A stretch of 64,000 bases of DNA, from the NCBI RefSeq assembly GCF_900113765.1, contig NZ_FOQO01000001.1, positions 744,001-808,000 on the forward strand, read 5' to 3'. The notes under the pieces were generated by a model. It was not told the origin of the DNA. It did no database searches and saw only the letters and a program-made list of their open reading frames with translations. The position numbers and the translations under genes were made by a program. Shown here one piece after another: positions 7,374-16,967 of the stretch. The stretch is from Parapedobacter indicus. GTDB taxonomy: Bacteria > Bacteroidota > Bacteroidia > Sphingobacteriales > Sphingobacteriaceae. How positions within the stretch are numbered: position 1 is the stretch's first letter; each line of letters starts with the position of its first letter.

Positions 7374-9837
7374 AATGCCCTATGTGGGTATCGACCATTA
7401 TCAGGGGATGGCCATGCTGTACGGTAGCCGCGGTGATTTTTCGGTCATCATGCGGCTTACCAATCCCGTCCTACAGTATGGTGCCGATCCCGAAGCCTAT
7501 ACCGCATTCCAACAGGTGTTGTTGGGTGTCGTCAAAATACTTGGCGAGGGGCATATCATCCAAAAACAGGATGTGTTCATCCGGCGAAAATACAGAGCCG
7601 AACCAGCATCTGAATTTTTGCAACAGAAATACCAGGACCACTTCGACGGACGGGAGTACACCGAGATCAGAACCTACCTGACCATCACCCGCCAGATCAA
7701 AAGAGGGGCTTTCTATACATACGACAAGCGGGTACTTGTAAACTTTGGACAGAACATGGCCAAAGTGTTCGACCTGCTCGTAGGTGCGGGGCTTTCGCCT
7801 GCCTACCTGACCGAAGCCGAAATAAACCGCTTTATGAACAGGGTGCTCGGAATGGAGTTTGAACAGCCCCATATCACATTGAACAATCTCCGTTGCGGAG
7901 ACCGCGAGTTGCAGATAGGAGAACAGACCGTTCGCTGTATTAGCTTGGTCAATACGGATTCCGTAGACCTGCCCGAAAAGGTCGGGGCATTTACTTCAAG
8001 AACCGAGACAAGCGGTATGCGTGGTTTCCCGGTGGACAATATGTTTTTCATGCACCATGTTCCCGGTTATCGTACCATTGTCTATAACCAGTTAATGGAG
8101 ATACCCGGCCAACAGGTCACATTGGGCAAACTTGAAGTAAAGCGAAAAAGACATTCGAGCGTACCCGATCCGGCCAACATCATGTGCGTGGAGGACATCG
8201 ACCTTTTATTGGTGGACGTAGCCCGTGAAAACCAGTTGCTGGTGAACGCCCATTATTCTATGATCGTATGTGCCGATACGGACAGGATCGATAAAACGGT
8301 CAACTTTATCGAAGCCGCCCTTTTCCAGCAAGGGATCATTCCCTCGCGGAATGCCTACAACCAGCTGGAACTGTTCCGCTGTGCCTTGCCGGGCAATGGT
8401 GTGGAACTGAAAAAATACGACTGGTTCCTGACGACCGCAGATGCCGCCCTTTGCTTCTTTTTTCGGGAAGCACTGCCGAGAGACGAAAAATCGGATTTTC
8501 TGATCCGGTTCACGGATAGACAGGGCATCCCCGTCGGTATCGATCCGGCCGACCTGCCGATGCGAACTAACCGTATCAATAACCGGAACAAGTTTGTATT
8601 GGGGCCGTCCGGTTCGGGCAAAAGTTTCTTTATGAATGCCCTCGTACAGCAATATATGCTGTACAATATGGATGTGGTCATCGTTGATACAGGACATTCC
8701 TATTCCGGTCTATGCGCCTACTTCGGGGGGAGGTACATCACTTGGTCAGATACCAAGCCGATCACCATGAACCCCTTTGCCATCGGCGAGGATGAATACA
8801 ATATCGAGAAAAAAGATTTTTTGGCCACATTGGTCTGCCTATTGTGGAAAGGTGCGGACGGAACGATATCACCCGTAGAACGTGATGTAATTTCCAATGT
8901 TATTTCAGCCTATTACGCTGATTATTTCGGCGAGAAACAGAACGGTACCGACCAGCTCGACTTTAATTCGTTCTACGACTTTGCCCTGCACAAGATACCC
9001 CAGATCAAGAGCGAGGAAAGGATACCGTTCGACCTCGACGAGTTTCGCTATGTGCTGAAAAAATTCTACCGTGGAGGGGAATTTGATGCCATATTGAACG
9101 AGGCCGCCGATTCATCCCTGTTTTCGGAAAGATTCATTGTCTTTGAAATCGATGCGGTCAAGGAAAATAAGATTTTGTTCCCCATTGTTACGTTGGTCAT
9201 TATGGACGTGTTCATCCAAAAGATGCGCCATCGAAAAGACCAACGGAAAGCGCTGATTATCGAGGAAGCATGGAAAGCAATAGCTTCGCCATTGATGGGC
9301 TCCTATATCCTGTACCTATACAAGACGGTACGGAAGTTTTGGGGCGAAGCGGTCGTGGTCACACAGGAATTGGGGGATATAATCGGCAATGCCGTGGTAA
9401 AGGACAGTATCCTAAACAATTCCGATACCGTGTGTCTCCTTGACCAAAGTAAGTTTATAGAGAACTATGGCGACATTGCCAAGCTCCTTGCCATCACGGA
9501 AACGGAACGGAAGAAAATATTCACGATCGGAAAACTGGACAATACCGTTGGTCGCTCCCGATTTAAGGAGGTCTACATCCGGCGTGGGTCAATGGGTGAG
9601 GTATTCGGTGTAGAAGTGAGCATTTACCAATACCTCGCATTTACCACGGAGAAACCCGAAAAAAGTGCCGTGGAAATCTATGTAAACCACTATGGGAACT
9701 ATCAATCGGGACTGGAAGCATTTGTGTCCGATCTGCAAAGTAGCGGACTTGCTCTGGACACGTTTGTACGACGGGTAAACCAGACAAACGCCCCCATTGA
9801 AACACCAAGAGAATACTTTAAACCTGATTTTACATGA
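7345..9837 (+). CDS. traG: TraG family conjugation ATPase (VirB4-like)
   Basis: 830 residues. Walker A GPSGSGKSF lies at about residue 419, VVIVDTGHSYSGL follows, and the Walker B region ALIIEEAWKA is near 635. The TraG-N-type region occupies the first 400 residues. This is the VirB4-class ATPase that energises assembly and substrate movement in the type IV apparatus of Bacteroidota conjugative transposons. It is full length with no breaks. It overlaps traF upstream and the first of three periplasmic paralogues downstream (ATGA). Confidence 0.93.
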   Translation: MKSEKKSTFEMPYVGIDHYQGMAMLYGSRGDFSVIMRLTNPVLQYGADPEAYTAFQQVLLGVVKILGEGHIIQKQDVFIRRKYRAEPASEFLQQKYQDHFDGREYTEIRTYLTITRQIKRGAFYTYDKRVLVNFGQNMAKVFDLLVGAGLSPAYLTEAEINRFMNRVLGMEFEQPHITLNNLRCGDRELQIGEQTVRCISLVNTDSVDLPEKVGAFTSRTETSGMRGFPVDNMFFMHHVPGYRTIVYNQLMEIPGQQVTLGKLEVKRKRHSSVPDPANIMCVEDIDLLLVDVARENQLLVNAHYSMIVCADTDRIDKTVNFIEAALFQQGIIPSRNAYNQLELFRCALPGNGVELKKYDWFLTTADAALCFFFREALPRDEKSDFLIRFTDRQGIPVGIDPADLPMRTNRINNRNKFVLGPSGSGKSFFMNALVQQYMLYNMDVVIVDTGHSYSGLCAYFGGRYITWSDTKPITMNPFAIGEDEYNIEKKDFLATLVCLLWKGADGTISPVERDVISNVISAYYADYFGEKQNGTDQLDFNSFYDFALHKIPQIKSEERIPFDLDEFRYVLKKFYRGGEFDAILNEAADSSLFSERFIVFEIDAVKENKILFPIVTLVIMDVFIQKMRHRKDQRKALIIEEAWKAIASPLMGSYILYLYKTVRKFWGEAVVVTQELGDIIGNAVVKDSILNNSDTVCLLDQSKFIENYGDIAKLLAITETERKKIFTIGKLDNTVGRSRFKEVYIRRGSMGEVFGVEVSIYQYLAFTTEKPEKSAVEIYVNHYGNYQSGLEAFVSDLQSSGLALDTFVRRVNQTNAPIETPREYFKPDFT

Positions 9838-10496
9838 AACGATTTATTGCAATAACGCTTCTGTCCTTTGCCGTTTTCTATGCAAGGGGGCAGATCTACA
9901 TCGACCCTGCTGTGGCAGCCGCAACGGGCGTCCATGCCGGAGTAATGAACAGCCAGCTAAACAGCGTGAATAACAACCTAACGCTTATCCAACGTGGACA
10001 GCTCGCCGTAACCGGCCAGCTCCTGATCGTGAACGATCTACAGGACAAGATCTACAAGGGATTGAGCGAGGTATCCGGCGTTGTCCGTTCCCTGCTGACG
10101 GTAAAGGACATTGCCAGCATTTCCCTTGACATCGTTAACGACGTAGAAAAGGCAATGAACATCGCAAGGGGAAATCCGGTACTCCTGCTGTTCGCCGAAG
10201 CGGGCGCACGGGAATTTAAGACACGGGCGACCAACCTGTCTGCCGAGGTCAGCGCCTTTATACTAAAGGGAGGAAAGGACAACCTGATGGATTCGGGCGA
10301 GCGGGCGAAACTGCTCAACCGGATACGTACGGAACTGACCATCTTGCGGGGCGTAGCCTTTGGGATGCACCGGAGTATGTACTGGGCGAAACAGCGCGGT
10401 ATCCTTAACTCCCTCAACCCATACGCTGGTTTTATCAATATCGACAAACAGATTGCCGATGACATTATCTTTAATTCAAGATTGCTCAAACGATGA
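9834..10496 (+). CDS. Periplasmic tra-operon protein, paralogue 1 of 3
   Basis: 220 residues with a signal peptide (cleavage near ARGQ-IYI) and a mostly helical mature part. The C-terminal block MHRSMYWAKQRGILNSLNPYAGFINIDKQIADDII is shared in outline with the next two genes. It occupies the place of traI between traG and traJ, but I do not recognise a named domain. It overlaps traG and the next gene by 4 bp each. A VirB5-like role at the channel or pilus tip fits its position and export signal, but that is inference. Confidence 0.7.
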   Translation: MKRFIAITLLSFAVFYARGQIYIDPAVAAATGVHAGVMNSQLNSVNNNLTLIQRGQLAVTGQLLIVNDLQDKIYKGLSEVSGVVRSLLTVKDIASISLDIVNDVEKAMNIARGNPVLLLFAEAGAREFKTRATNLSAEVSAFILKGGKDNLMDSGERAKLLNRIRTELTILRGVAFGMHRSMYWAKQRGILNSLNPYAGFINIDKQIADDIIFNSRLLKR

Positions 10497-11152
10497 GATA
10501 CTTTATCCTGACCCTGTTTCTTTTGGTCATCGCCCTGACCAGAGCAAACGCACAGCTCAATGTGGAACTGCTCCACCAATTGGTCGAACACAGCAAGGAT
10601 GAATACGACCGCCAGATCACCGCAAGAAACCGACAGGCGATCACCACGGCCAACGAAGAAGTGAACCGTGAGGAAACGGCAAAGCTCAAAACCCGTTACC
10701 GAGAACTGCACAGCCGTTTTCATGTTTTGGGAACGGCATTGCAGGGGCTTAGCATGGGGCTTGAATCCGCGCCAATCGTAACCGAGATCATAGACCAACA
10801 AAAAAGGATTATAGGCATCGTTTCCACACACCCCGAATTTATGTTGCTTGCCATCGATGCAGAAAAAGATATGGCAGAAAAAGCCGTGCAGCTCGCACGC
10901 TACCTGACCGGACTTTTTATCAGTATCGGCGACCTTAACCAGATGAAAGCAAGCGACAGGCGAATACTTTACGGACACGTCCTGCAGGAGCTTCGGAAGA
11001 TAGCCGGAGCATCACGTGGACTTGCAGTTACCATGTACTATTCGACACGAAAAAAACTGCTCGATTCCCTCAATCCCTTTTCGGCCTATATCAACGAGGA
11101 CAAGCGCATAGTCGATAATATTTTAAGGCAATTGGAGGAATTTAAACCATGA
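10493..11152 (+). CDS. Periplasmic tra-operon protein, paralogue 2 of 3
   Basis: 219 residues with a signal peptide ending near ANA-QLNVE. A charged helical section at about 20-75 could form a coiled coil. The C-terminus has AVTMYYSTRKKLLDSLNPFSAYINEDKRIVDNIL, matching the pattern in both neighbours (SLNP-Y/F, FIN/YIN-DK, hydrophobic end). It is more divergent in its N-terminal half than copies 1 and 3 are from each other. It is coupled by 4-bp overlaps on both sides. Confidence 0.68.
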   Translation: MRYFILTLFLLVIALTRANAQLNVELLHQLVEHSKDEYDRQITARNRQAITTANEEVNREETAKLKTRYRELHSRFHVLGTALQGLSMGLESAPIVTEIIDQQKRIIGIVSTHPEFMLLAIDAEKDMAEKAVQLARYLTGLFISIGDLNQMKASDRRILYGHVLQELRKIAGASRGLAVTMYYSTRKKLLDSLNPFSAYINEDKRIVDNILRQLEEFKP

Positions 11153-11823
11153 AAAAGCAACTCATAACCCTGCTGTTTATCTATCTTTCAATGTCGGTTT
11201 TCGGGCAAAGCTATGTGACGATAGTCTATGATGCCAAGCACCTTGCCATCGTAAACGAGAACGGTGCGGTCAGGTTGGTTTCCGAACAGGCCCATAACAA
11301 TATGCTCGGTAACATCCGTGGAAGTATAGACGATATTAATGTCAACCTTTCTTCCGTGGTTCTGGTGCAGAACATGATACACCGATCACTGACCGAAGTG
11401 GATCGGGCGCTGAAATCCGGCCGCTCTGCGCTCCATATTTCGAGGCTCGTGCAGGACATCGCCACCCACAGTACAAAAATGTTGGAAACCGCCAAAGGCG
11501 AACCGTGGCTGCTGCTCTTTGCCGAGGACGTTGCCCGTCAGATAAAGGACAGAGGAATAAACCTTGCCGCCGAGGTCTCCGAGTTTGTACTCCAAGAGGG
11601 AAAGAACGTACTGATGGACTACGAAAAAAGAGACCACCTCATGCGCAAGATCATTCTTGAACTGAAAGTAATTCGGGCGTTGGTGTTCAGCATGGAAAGG
11701 TCCATGTATTGGGCGAAGATCAACGGCGTACTGAAAACGGCGAACCCATACCGAAACTTTATCAATATGGACAAGCGCAAAGTGGACGAGATCATACGGA
11801 ACTATTATCTACTTAAAGACTGA
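11149..11823 (+). CDS. Periplasmic tra-operon protein, paralogue 3 of 3
   Basis: 224 residues with a signal peptide ending near SVFG-QSYV. It is closest to copy 1: both have a run like ARGNP/AKGEP-xLLLFAE, a stretch RATNLSAEVSAFIL/RGINLAAEVSEFVL, NLMD/VLMD, and MxRSMYWAK. The end ANPYRNFINMDKRKVDEII again carries the family motif. Three tandem diverged copies suggest the proteins now have separate roles in one assembly rather than being a recent amplification (inference). Confidence 0.7.
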   Translation: MKKQLITLLFIYLSMSVFGQSYVTIVYDAKHLAIVNENGAVRLVSEQAHNNMLGNIRGSIDDINVNLSSVVLVQNMIHRSLTEVDRALKSGRSALHISRLVQDIATHSTKMLETAKGEPWLLLFAEDVARQIKDRGINLAAEVSEFVLQEGKNVLMDYEKRDHLMRKIILELKVIRALVFSMERSMYWAKINGVLKTANPYRNFINMDKRKVDEIIRNYYLLKD

Positions 11824-11825
11824 AT

Positions 11826-12614
11826 ATGAAAACGAAATATATCACAACGCTACTGTTGTGCCTGTTCTCCATTATGGGAACAATGGCGCAGAACGTGAAG
11901 CGACAGACCGACAAACATATCGTACACCAACAGGAACGCATGGTTCACAAGCAATGGGATCGCAAGAAGTTTACGCCGACAAGTGGCTTTCTCGGTCTAA
12001 ACCCCAATTACTGGCTCACCTGGGCGTGGCACCCCAACTACCCCAAGACCGACCGCCGACCGTTGAGCGGTACAGGCCCGCAAACTCTAAGGATGGGTAT
12101 GGTACTGGCCATGCAACAAACGGACGAAGCCTATAAAAAGCATACGGACACCATCCGAAAAGTTGCGGTAACCGAAGCCCTCAATTATTCCGGTCTGGTA
12201 GCAGATGCCGACCCCTTATGGCTTCTATATTACCGTAAAGAATTTGGAAACTTGACGGGCGGTACAGACACTGATCCGCTCGCCGGACTTTCACCGGATG
12301 TCAGGGATTATCTGCGGAACAAAGGTCTATTGGAATGGTACAGCGAAGAACGTGCGGAACTGAAAGAACGGCTGGAAGCTGCCCGGACGACTACACTCGA
12401 CCGAGGCAGCCGAATAATGGCCTACCATCGTTTGCTTGGAGAACACAGGAAACTACTGTCCGCATGGGAAGCCAAAAAGAACTATGCCGCCAAATTCCTT
12501 TCATTGGCCAAGAACCGTGACCGCCTACGTAGTGACAATCCCGACCATCCGGAGTTTTCGGGCAATCGCTCCGACGTACAAATTGCGGAGAACATCCTAA
12601 AAAGAACCCAATAA
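11826..12614 (+). CDS. Exported tra-operon protein of unknown function
   Basis: 262 residues with a signal peptide cleaved near GTMAQ-NVKRQ. The mature N-terminus is rich in His, Trp and Pro (NPNYWLTWAWHPNYPKTDRRP), followed by helical regions. It starts 2 bp after the previous stop, so it is part of the tra operon between traG and traJ. I do not recognise the family; proteins of this size occur at the same place in other sphingobacterial transfer operons. An envelope location is the only safe statement. Confidence 0.62.
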   Translation: MKTKYITTLLLCLFSIMGTMAQNVKRQTDKHIVHQQERMVHKQWDRKKFTPTSGFLGLNPNYWLTWAWHPNYPKTDRRPLSGTGPQTLRMGMVLAMQQTDEAYKKHTDTIRKVAVTEALNYSGLVADADPLWLLYYRKEFGNLTGGTDTDPLAGLSPDVRDYLRNKGLLEWYSEERAELKERLEAARTTTLDRGSRIMAYHRLLGEHRKLLSAWEAKKNYAAKFLSLAKNRDRLRSDNPDHPEFSGNRSDVQIAENILKRTQ

Positions 12615-12632
12615 CCAAAATCAGATTACTTT

Positions 12633-13775
12633 ATGGACTTTATCAACATGACGGGGCTAATGCCACGTTTTTTATTGCAAGGAAACCCTGTAAGCGTGCC
12701 CGATTCCTTTAAGGAAACGTTCAACTTTTTGCAGGGGAACGGTGTCTACGAAGAGGGTGTAATGTACTTTCTCAAAGGCATGAAAAACACGGTATGGACG
12801 CACTTCGACACGTTCATAACCGATGCGCAGGCCCTCGCTGCCATCTTTATGCTCATATTCTTTGCCATTAAATCATACGAAATGATGGCGGGCGACAAGA
12901 AAATGGAAGTCATGCCTTTGTTACGGCCGTTTGGGCTCGTGATGGTCATTATCTGGTGGGGTACGTTTACCCGCGTACTTGCATATCCCACCGACATCGT
13001 GGCCGCCAAAACGGAAAGCCTTTTCGACAGCGGACAGATCGAGGTGAACAATTTACGCCTGCAACGTGCAAAACTCATGATGGAGGTTGCAGACCAACTG
13101 ACGACGATACAGGCCGAAACCGAGATCGCCGAAAAAGAAGCGGATACGTGGTACGGTCAGGCATGGGATGCGGTCACCTCAACGGTAAAAGAGGGTTTTG
13201 CTTCTGTATGGAATCCAATAGTCGAACTTAAAAACCGTATGCAGGTCGGATTACAGCTATTGGCAACCTATACCTTAGAAACGTTGGCTGTTTGGATATT
13301 GCGTATCTGCGTTTATATCATATTCATTATCCAGATCATCTATTCGACCATCCTTATCATATTAGGCCCGTTTAGTGTCGCCGTATCAATCCTGCCTGCC
13401 TTTAGAGATTCCTTTGGTACATGGATCGCCCGGTTTATTAGCGTAAACCTGTATTCGGGAATTGCCTATCTGGTCATGCACATAGCCAGCCTGTTCCAAC
13501 AGTATGCAATGGAGGCCGAGATCACAAGGTATCAGCAACTCGTTGACAGCACAGGCGATACGATGGAGAAGATGGCTGTATTTGCTGGTAATGGACTTTT
13601 GAGTTTCGGCATCGTCATCGTGACGTTCCTGATCGGAGGGCTGACTATGCTCACGGTACCGAGCATCAGCACATGGATCGTATCGACAAGCGGTATCACC
13701 TCGGCCGCAAGCACAATGGGGCGTGGCGCAACCAATGCGACCCGCATGGCAAGGAGGATGATCGCCAAATTTTAG
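12633..13775 (+). CDS. traJ: Conjugative transfer protein TraJ
   Basis: 380 residues with several membrane segments: one around 70-86, one near 100-112, and a cluster at about 210-250 and 315-350. The family hallmarks are an N-terminal region followed by FMLIFFAIKSYEMMAGDKKMEVMPLLRPFG, and a central YIIFIIQIIYSTILIILGPFSVA. TraJ is the polytopic inner-membrane component, comparable to VirB6, of Bacteroidota conjugation systems. The gene is intact and follows the previous one by 18 bp. Confidence 0.88.
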   Translation: MDFINMTGLMPRFLLQGNPVSVPDSFKETFNFLQGNGVYEEGVMYFLKGMKNTVWTHFDTFITDAQALAAIFMLIFFAIKSYEMMAGDKKMEVMPLLRPFGLVMVIIWWGTFTRVLAYPTDIVAAKTESLFDSGQIEVNNLRLQRAKLMMEVADQLTTIQAETEIAEKEADTWYGQAWDAVTSTVKEGFASVWNPIVELKNRMQVGLQLLATYTLETLAVWILRICVYIIFIIQIIYSTILIILGPFSVAVSILPAFRDSFGTWIARFISVNLYSGIAYLVMHIASLFQQYAMEAEITRYQQLVDSTGDTMEKMAVFAGNGLLSFGIVIVTFLIGGLTMLTVPSISTWIVSTSGITSAASTMGRGATNATRMARRMIAKF

Positions 13776-13797
13776 AACCTTTTAAGCATCTGTTTTC

Positions 13798-14418
13798 ATG
13801 ATAATAAAAAATATCGAAGCCAAGATCAGGCTTGCCACCTTTATTGCGGGAGCAAGTCTGACCGCCGCCCTGCTCATGGTAGTGGCGGTATCTTTTTTTG
13901 CCTACAAACAGGTCGGCAATGCACGTAAATCGGTGTATATACTCGATGCCAACAATGTACCCATGTCCGCACGGCAGACAGACGTGGAGGTGAACAGACC
14001 CGTCGAGTACCGTACACATATCAACCTATTCCATTCGCTGTTTTTCACCCTTGCACCTGATGATAAATTCATCGAATACCAAATGAAAAAAGCCATGTAC
14101 CTGATCGATGAATCCGGTGCATTGCAGTACAACAACCTGCGGGAAAAAGGCTTTTTTAACTCCGTGCTATCGTCCAGCTCCGTACTCACCATCCAGACGG
14201 ACTCCATCCACGTCGATCCGGTAAAGAAATACTTTAAGTTTTATGGCAAACAGACCATAGATCGGCGCAGCTCTACCGTAATACGCTCGCTGGTCACCGA
14301 GGGCTATTTACGGGACCTCGAAATGCGTACGGAGAACAACGGTCACGGTGTACTGATAACCCGATGGAAAACACTCGAAAACAAAGATATATCCTATGTT
14401 CAAAAAAATAACTTCTAA
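13798..14418 (+). CDS. traK: Conjugative transfer protein TraK
   Basis: 206 residues. An N-terminal membrane anchor at about 15-40 is followed by a soluble domain containing NRPVEYRTHINLFHSLFFTLAPDD, a string characteristic of TraK in these operons, and a C-terminus HGVLITRWKTLENKDI. TraK corresponds in topology to VirB8: bitopic, with a periplasmic domain. Its 3' end overlaps the next gene by 23 bp. Confidence 0.87.
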   Translation: MIIKNIEAKIRLATFIAGASLTAALLMVVAVSFFAYKQVGNARKSVYILDANNVPMSARQTDVEVNRPVEYRTHINLFHSLFFTLAPDDKFIEYQMKKAMYLIDESGALQYNNLREKGFFNSVLSSSSVLTIQTDSIHVDPVKKYFKFYGKQTIDRRSSTVIRSLVTEGYLRDLEMRTENNGHGVLITRWKTLENKDISYVQKNNF

Positions 14419-14836
14419 CCGTCCGCCAGACACATCGGTATGGACAGCTTTTTACAGGGAGTTTGGCAAGTACATCGATGGAGGTACACACCGTGCCAAA
14501 CATTTCCTTGAAATCCGGCCGCGTACAGTATTTATAGCAATGGTCCTAAGTATTCTCGTTTCCGTTGGATGTTTTCTTTTTCTCCCAAAGGAAACACCCA
14601 AGAAAGACAGTACAAATCTTTTCGTACAACAACCCTTAACGGATGGAATGGGCGGTATCGTCACCACCGTTTCGACCTTAAAGGAGTTGTTGGAAATCCG
14701 TACCGTCCTTGATGGACTGATTGACAAAGACAGTTTAGACAGCTCCGATAGCCTGCTGATGGAAAACGCCATCGACAGGATGCAGATACTCGAAAAGCGA
14801 TTGTCCGAAGCCAACAAACCCCACAATTCACCTTAA
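14396..14836 (+). CDS. TraL-position inner-membrane protein
   Basis: 146 residues: a cytoplasmic N-terminus, one membrane helix at about 46-61 (VFIAMVLSILVSVGCFLFL), and a helical periplasmic C-terminus. It lies between traK and traM, where traL is normally found, but is longer than the usual short TraL and I cannot confirm homology. The 23-bp overlap with traK shows coupling. Confidence 0.55.
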   Translation: MFKKITSNRPPDTSVWTAFYREFGKYIDGGTHRAKHFLEIRPRTVFIAMVLSILVSVGCFLFLPKETPKKDSTNLFVQQPLTDGMGGIVTTVSTLKELLEIRTVLDGLIDKDSLDSSDSLLMENAIDRMQILEKRLSEANKPHNSP

Positions 14837-14850
14837 TACAATTCAACAAT

Positions 14851-16011
14851 ATGAAAATCAATTTCAGACAACCACGCTATGTGCTGCCCCTCATAGTGCT
14901 GCCCTTTCTATGCCTGTTTTTTTATGTCTACCAGACAGGTTTTGCAAAGGAGGAAGCACCCCGGCAAGAGGGCGATCCCTTACAGGGACAGATTGCCGAA
15001 GTATCGGAGGACGTGAAGAACCGCGCGCTATCCGACAAACTTGCTGCCTACCGTGAACAGTACCGCCGAGGAGACGGCTATACGGCAATAGGCCAGTTAC
15101 AGGATGAAAGAGCCGAACAATTCCGTTTCGATGAAATGTACAACGAAGAAGAAAAGCACAGACTTGATTCCATCGAGCGGGCACTCAAAAACCAACGACC
15201 ATTTTCGGGCAATGGAGATTCGGAGGATGACGACGACAGCGCCTTGCAACAGGCCCTTTCCTCATTACAGCGAAGACCCGAACCGATAAGGGAAGAACCG
15301 GAGAAAACCGACCCAATGGAACTTTTCCGTATGCAGATGGCCTATGCGGACAGTATGGCAAGGGCGAACGATCCCGACGAACAGGCAGCCCGCAGGGAAC
15401 GTGAACGCATGGAAGAAGCGAAACGGGAACTCGAAAACCAACCCCTCTTATCTGTCTCCAAATACGCTACAAATCAAGGGGCGTTCAACACCATTCGCGC
15501 CGAAAGTGACAACACTTTCATACAGGCCATTATCGACGAAAACATGACAGGATATGCCGATTCACGTTTACGTATCCGACTCATGGATGACCTATTGGTC
15601 GGCCCGCACGTGGTCAAGAAAGGCAGCCACGTCTTTGCAAGGATTTCAGGCTTTTCAGGACAGCGTGTGCTGCTCACCATCACGTCCATCATGCACGGAA
15701 ACAACATACTGCCCGTCCGGCTGGAAGTGTACGACAATGACGGTTCCCCCGGACTGTACGTGCCCGCTTCGGCATTCAGGGAGTTTAGCCGAGAGCTCGG
15801 CGGTAACACCACGCAGGGAATTACCCTGCAACAGCAAGCGGAAAACAATAGCCAACTGGTCATGAGCGCCATTCAGCGGATGTTCCAATCCACAACGACC
15901 GCCGTATCAAAGCATATACGGAAGAACAGGGCCAAACTGAAATACAATACGATGGTGTACCTTATCGATCCGCAGGCACTCCGCCAAAGCCAACAGAATT
16001 ACAAACAGTAA
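14851..16011 (+). CDS. traM: Conjugative transfer protein TraM
   Basis: 386 residues. One N-terminal membrane helix (about 10-28, VLPLIVLPFLCLFFYVYQ) precedes a long charged, low-complexity linker (30-200). The C-terminal domain, starting near NTFIQAIIDENMTGYADSRLRI, contains VKKGSHVFARISGF and LPVRLEVYDNDGSPGLYVP. That is the VirB10-like TraM layout, a protein spanning from inner membrane to outer-membrane core. Intact; 19 bp before traN. Confidence 0.9.
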   Translation: MKINFRQPRYVLPLIVLPFLCLFFYVYQTGFAKEEAPRQEGDPLQGQIAEVSEDVKNRALSDKLAAYREQYRRGDGYTAIGQLQDERAEQFRFDEMYNEEEKHRLDSIERALKNQRPFSGNGDSEDDDDSALQQALSSLQRRPEPIREEPEKTDPMELFRMQMAYADSMARANDPDEQAARRERERMEEAKRELENQPLLSVSKYATNQGAFNTIRAESDNTFIQAIIDENMTGYADSRLRIRLMDDLLVGPHVVKKGSHVFARISGFSGQRVLLTITSIMHGNNILPVRLEVYDNDGSPGLYVPASAFREFSRELGGNTTQGITLQQQAENNSQLVMSAIQRMFQSTTTAVSKHIRKNRAKLKYNTMVYLIDPQALRQSQQNYKQ

Positions 16012-16029
16012 AACCATTAATATTTCACC

Positions 16030-16878
16030 ATGAAAAAGAGACATCATTTTCTAATCCTTTTCCTTTTATGTTTTGTAGGATATTCCGCCCGCAGTCAACA
16101 AGCGACGGAAACCCGGTTGGGAACACTTCCCGAATTAAGCCTGCACCGTGGCCATACGGTGCATATCCTTTCACCCGAACCCATCCAATACGTTGACATC
16201 GCTTCGCACCATGTATCGGGTGACCTACCCCTTGAAAATGTATTGCGGATCAAATTAAATGAAGATACCACGCAGACAGAACACCTTGACTATGAACTTG
16301 GAACAATTACCATTGTCGGCGATAACTTCGTGGCGCAATACCGCCTAACGGTCCCATTGTGGATTAGTGACACGAGTATCCCGGCCATGTTGGAAATCAG
16401 ACCGGAACACACCCGACCGTTGGAAATATCGGAAATCGGATTGAGCCGAAGCCAGATGAAAAACCTTGCACTCGGTCTGCTTACAAAAAATGTTCACCGT
16501 GCAGTACGAAGCACGAGGGATTACGGTGTGGGTATCGCATTGAACGGCATCAGTACGATAGGTGATTATATTTTCCTTGACGTGTCGTTTACCAACACAT
16601 CGAACCTTTCTTACAATGTAGATGAACTCCGGTTTTTCATTGAGGACAAGAAGATCACCAAAGCAACGAACGTGCAGACCGTGGAAATCAAACCCCTGTG
16701 GCAATACCAACCATTGACGGAGTTTAAGAAAAGACACCGCAATATATTCGTACTGAAAAAGGCCACCTTTCCCGGCAGTAAGGTACTTCGGGTAACACTC
16801 ACCGAAAAACAGATTTCAGGCCGGACGGTCAACCTAAAGATAAAGTACGGAGATATTCTGAAAGCCGACACCTTTTAA
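16030..16878 (+). CDS. traN: Conjugative transfer protein TraN (DUF4138)
   Basis: 282 residues with a signal peptide cleaved near SARSQ-QATE. The N-terminal half contains SPEPIQYVDIASHHVSGDLP and the C-terminal half NLSYNVDELRFFIEDKKITKATNVQ, both typical of DUF4138/TraN. TraN is the VirB9-like periplasmic or outer-membrane partner of TraM. It is the last gene of the tight tra run; an 89-bp gap with a large palindrome follows before the coupling protein. Confidence 0.88.
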   Translation: MKKRHHFLILFLLCFVGYSARSQQATETRLGTLPELSLHRGHTVHILSPEPIQYVDIASHHVSGDLPLENVLRIKLNEDTTQTEHLDYELGTITIVGDNFVAQYRLTVPLWISDTSIPAMLEIRPEHTRPLEISEIGLSRSQMKNLALGLLTKNVHRAVRSTRDYGVGIALNGISTIGDYIFLDVSFTNTSNLSYNVDELRFFIEDKKITKATNVQTVEIKPLWQYQPLTEFKKRHRNIFVLKKATFPGSKVLRVTLTEKQISGRTVNLKIKYGDILKADTF

Positions 16879-16914
16879 ATCGGCTTTACCCAACCTTTGA
16901 AAATCAATTATCAT

Positions 16915-16946
16915 GGAAGACCTCCGCCAATTGGCGGAAGACTTCC
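16915..16946. promoter_or_regulatory. 32-bp near-perfect palindrome before the coupling-protein gene
   Basis: The two 16-base arms (16915-16930 and 16931-16946) are reverse complements except for two positions, with no loop at the centre (CCGCCAA/TTGGCGG). It lies between traN and the VirD4-type gene. No T-run follows, so it is a poor terminator. A dimer-binding operator or an RNA processing site are the likelier uses. Confidence 0.6.
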
Positions 16947-16967
16947 AACCTTTAAAGACAAACACTT

